Shown here: positions 5,093 through 5,882 of the stretch, one piece after another
Numbering within the stretch: the stretch's first letter is position 1
Layout: each line of letters opens with the position of its first letter
Source: Thermoplasmata archaeon
GTDB taxonomy: Archaea; Thermoplasmatota; B47-G6
DNA length: 5,882 bases
NCBI GenBank assembly: GCA_003663585.1
Contig: QMTU01000053.1
Location: forward strand, 1 to 5,882
Reading direction: 5' to 3'
The notes under the pieces: model-generated
The model's database searches: none
What the model was told of the DNA's origin: nothing
Seen by the model: only the letters and a program-made list of their open reading frames with translations
Program-made: the position numbers and the translations under genes

Positions 5093-5882
5093 GTGAGGAT
5101 TGTTAACAGATACTCAAGGGCCTCTGTGCTTTATAAGGGCATAATATACATCTTTGTCTTTGTGGCATTTTTCCTACTCATCATGTTCCCTATAATGTAT
5201 TCGTCAGTCACTATCAAAACAAGTTACTCCCTTGCTTTCATAGGAGTTTTTGTAGTAATTCCAACAAAGATTGCAATGCTGATAGCCCTTGCCATATACG
5301 CCGTAGTGTTGGTGTTTCTCACATTTAAGACGGCAAAGTTCGATAGGGACATATTATACCTGCTTGGAGAGGCTCTTTTCATATCATATGTACTTACAAC
5401 AATAGTAGCCATGTTATTTCCGAAGAGCATTTATCAAGGGAGTCCTGAGGAGTACAATAAGGAGCTATTTAACCAAATGTATTCTGTCCTTATAGCTCCA
5501 CTATTTGAGGAGACGTTCTTCAGGTTAATGCTGATAGGGATCCCACTTGTTTTGATAACGAGGAACTTCAGAAGTATAGTTGGAAAGGTTGATGTATCTG
5601 CGCTTTCCAACAAGAAGAGGATTGCAGTGATAATCATTATGTTAATCTCAAGCATATGCTTTGGCATTGCTCACAGTATCCTTGGGTTTTGGGGCATAGG
5701 AAAGGCGTTTGTGGCATCAATTCAAGGACTTTATCTTGCACTGCTCTTTGTGTACTTCGGATTTCTAGCAAACCTCACTCTCCACTTCATCATAAACACC
5801 CTCAGTTTCTTCTCACTTTGGGCAGTCTTCGGCAACACCTCAAATATCGTTTCTCCTCTCGTCATAGCAGTCACGTTCATAT
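5093..5882 (+). CDS. CPBP family intramembrane metalloprotease (CAAX protease/Abi type), 3' partial
   Basis: At least 263 codons are open from GTG 5093 to the window end. The frame is closed upstream by a TAA at 5066, so this is the earliest usual start. The product is a polytopic membrane protein with hydrophobic segments near residues 17-36, 47-77, 87-109, 145-156, 177-200, 205-246 and from about 250. The CPBP active-site motifs are clear: EETFFR (E139, E140, R144) in APLFEETFFRLML, then FGIAH (H194) and LTLHFIIN (H231, N235), which match the EExxxR, FxxxH and HxxxN motifs that bind zinc and catalyse cleavage in Rce1-like proteases. Substrates of archaeal members are generally unknown. It seems to be an independent gene rather than part of the upstream operon, with a probable leaderless start. 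Some C-terminal residues are missing because the window ends, but all three motifs are present. Confidence 0.88.
   Translation, partial: MRIVNRYSRASVLYKGIIYIFVFVAFFLLIMFPIMYSSVTIKTSYSLAFIGVFVVIPTKIAMLIALAIYAVVLVFLTFKTAKFDRDILYLLGEALFISYVLTTIVAMLFPKSIYQGSPEEYNKELFNQMYSVLIAPLFEETFFRLMLIGIPLVLITRNFRSIVGKVDVSALSNKKRIAVIIIMLISSICFGIAHSILGFWGIGKAFVASIQGLYLALLFVYFGFLANLTLHFIINTLSFFSLWAVFGNTSNIVSPLVIAVTFI

Noticed and set aside
5224..5667. Two open minus-strand frames (5224-5430, 5434-5667) opposite the CPBP protease
   Set aside because: The plus-strand frame carries the EExxxR, FxxxH and HxxxN motifs and membrane segments; the minus frames show nothing recognisable.

Overview
The window looks like a chromosomal segment of a hyperthermophilic archaeon, most likely from the Thermoproteota (Crenarchaeota) or a close relative. 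The evidence is archaeal-type genes (Pth2 peptidyl-tRNA hydrolase, DUF99/UPF0215, adenosine-specific kinase, the tail of an archaeal bifunctional PGI/PMI), heavy use of AGG/AGA for Arg and ATA for Ile, frequent GTG/TTG starts behind GGTG-type ribosome binding sites, tight 4-nt gene overlaps, and TATA-like promoters. I cannot name the species. There are no rRNAs, tRNAs, CRISPR arrays or insertion sequences.

Layout. Bases 1-153 are the 3' end of a plus-strand gene that looks like bifunctional phosphoglucose/phosphomannose isomerase. Bases 248-1185 hold a minus-strand pair, pth2 followed by a DUF99 gene, which overlap or nearly touch. A 246-nt divergent intergenic region (1186-1431) carries the promoters for that pair and for the plus-strand operon. 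The operon (1432-5015) has four tightly packed genes: an ATP-cone protein related to anaerobic ribonucleotide reductase (NrdD), a protein related to the LarA/DUF2088 lactate racemase family, a small MazG-type nucleotide pyrophosphohydrolase, and an adenosine-specific kinase. After a 77-nt gap, a separate plus-strand gene encodes a CPBP (CAAX/Abi-type) intramembrane protease that runs off the window at 5882.

The most interesting part is the first two genes of the operon. The NrdD-like protein keeps the ATP-cone and most of the NrdD barrel, but it stops where the zinc site and glycyl-radical loop of NrdD should begin. It has only one cysteine and lacks the catalytic cysteine of the GCRS-type loop. 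The LarA-like partner keeps the overall domain order but has lost the signature motifs, including the GTHR-type histidine. Two apparently inactivated or repurposed enzymes, translationally coupled to each other and followed by two nucleotide-metabolism genes, suggest an undescribed nucleotide-sensing or nucleotide-processing complex. This is inference; the sequence directly shows the gene order, the missing motifs and the coupling.

Translation signals are consistent: ggtg followed by six bases and then GTG or TTG occurs at three internal genes, and in two of them the upstream gene's TGA stop lies inside the ribosome binding site. I used this to choose starts.
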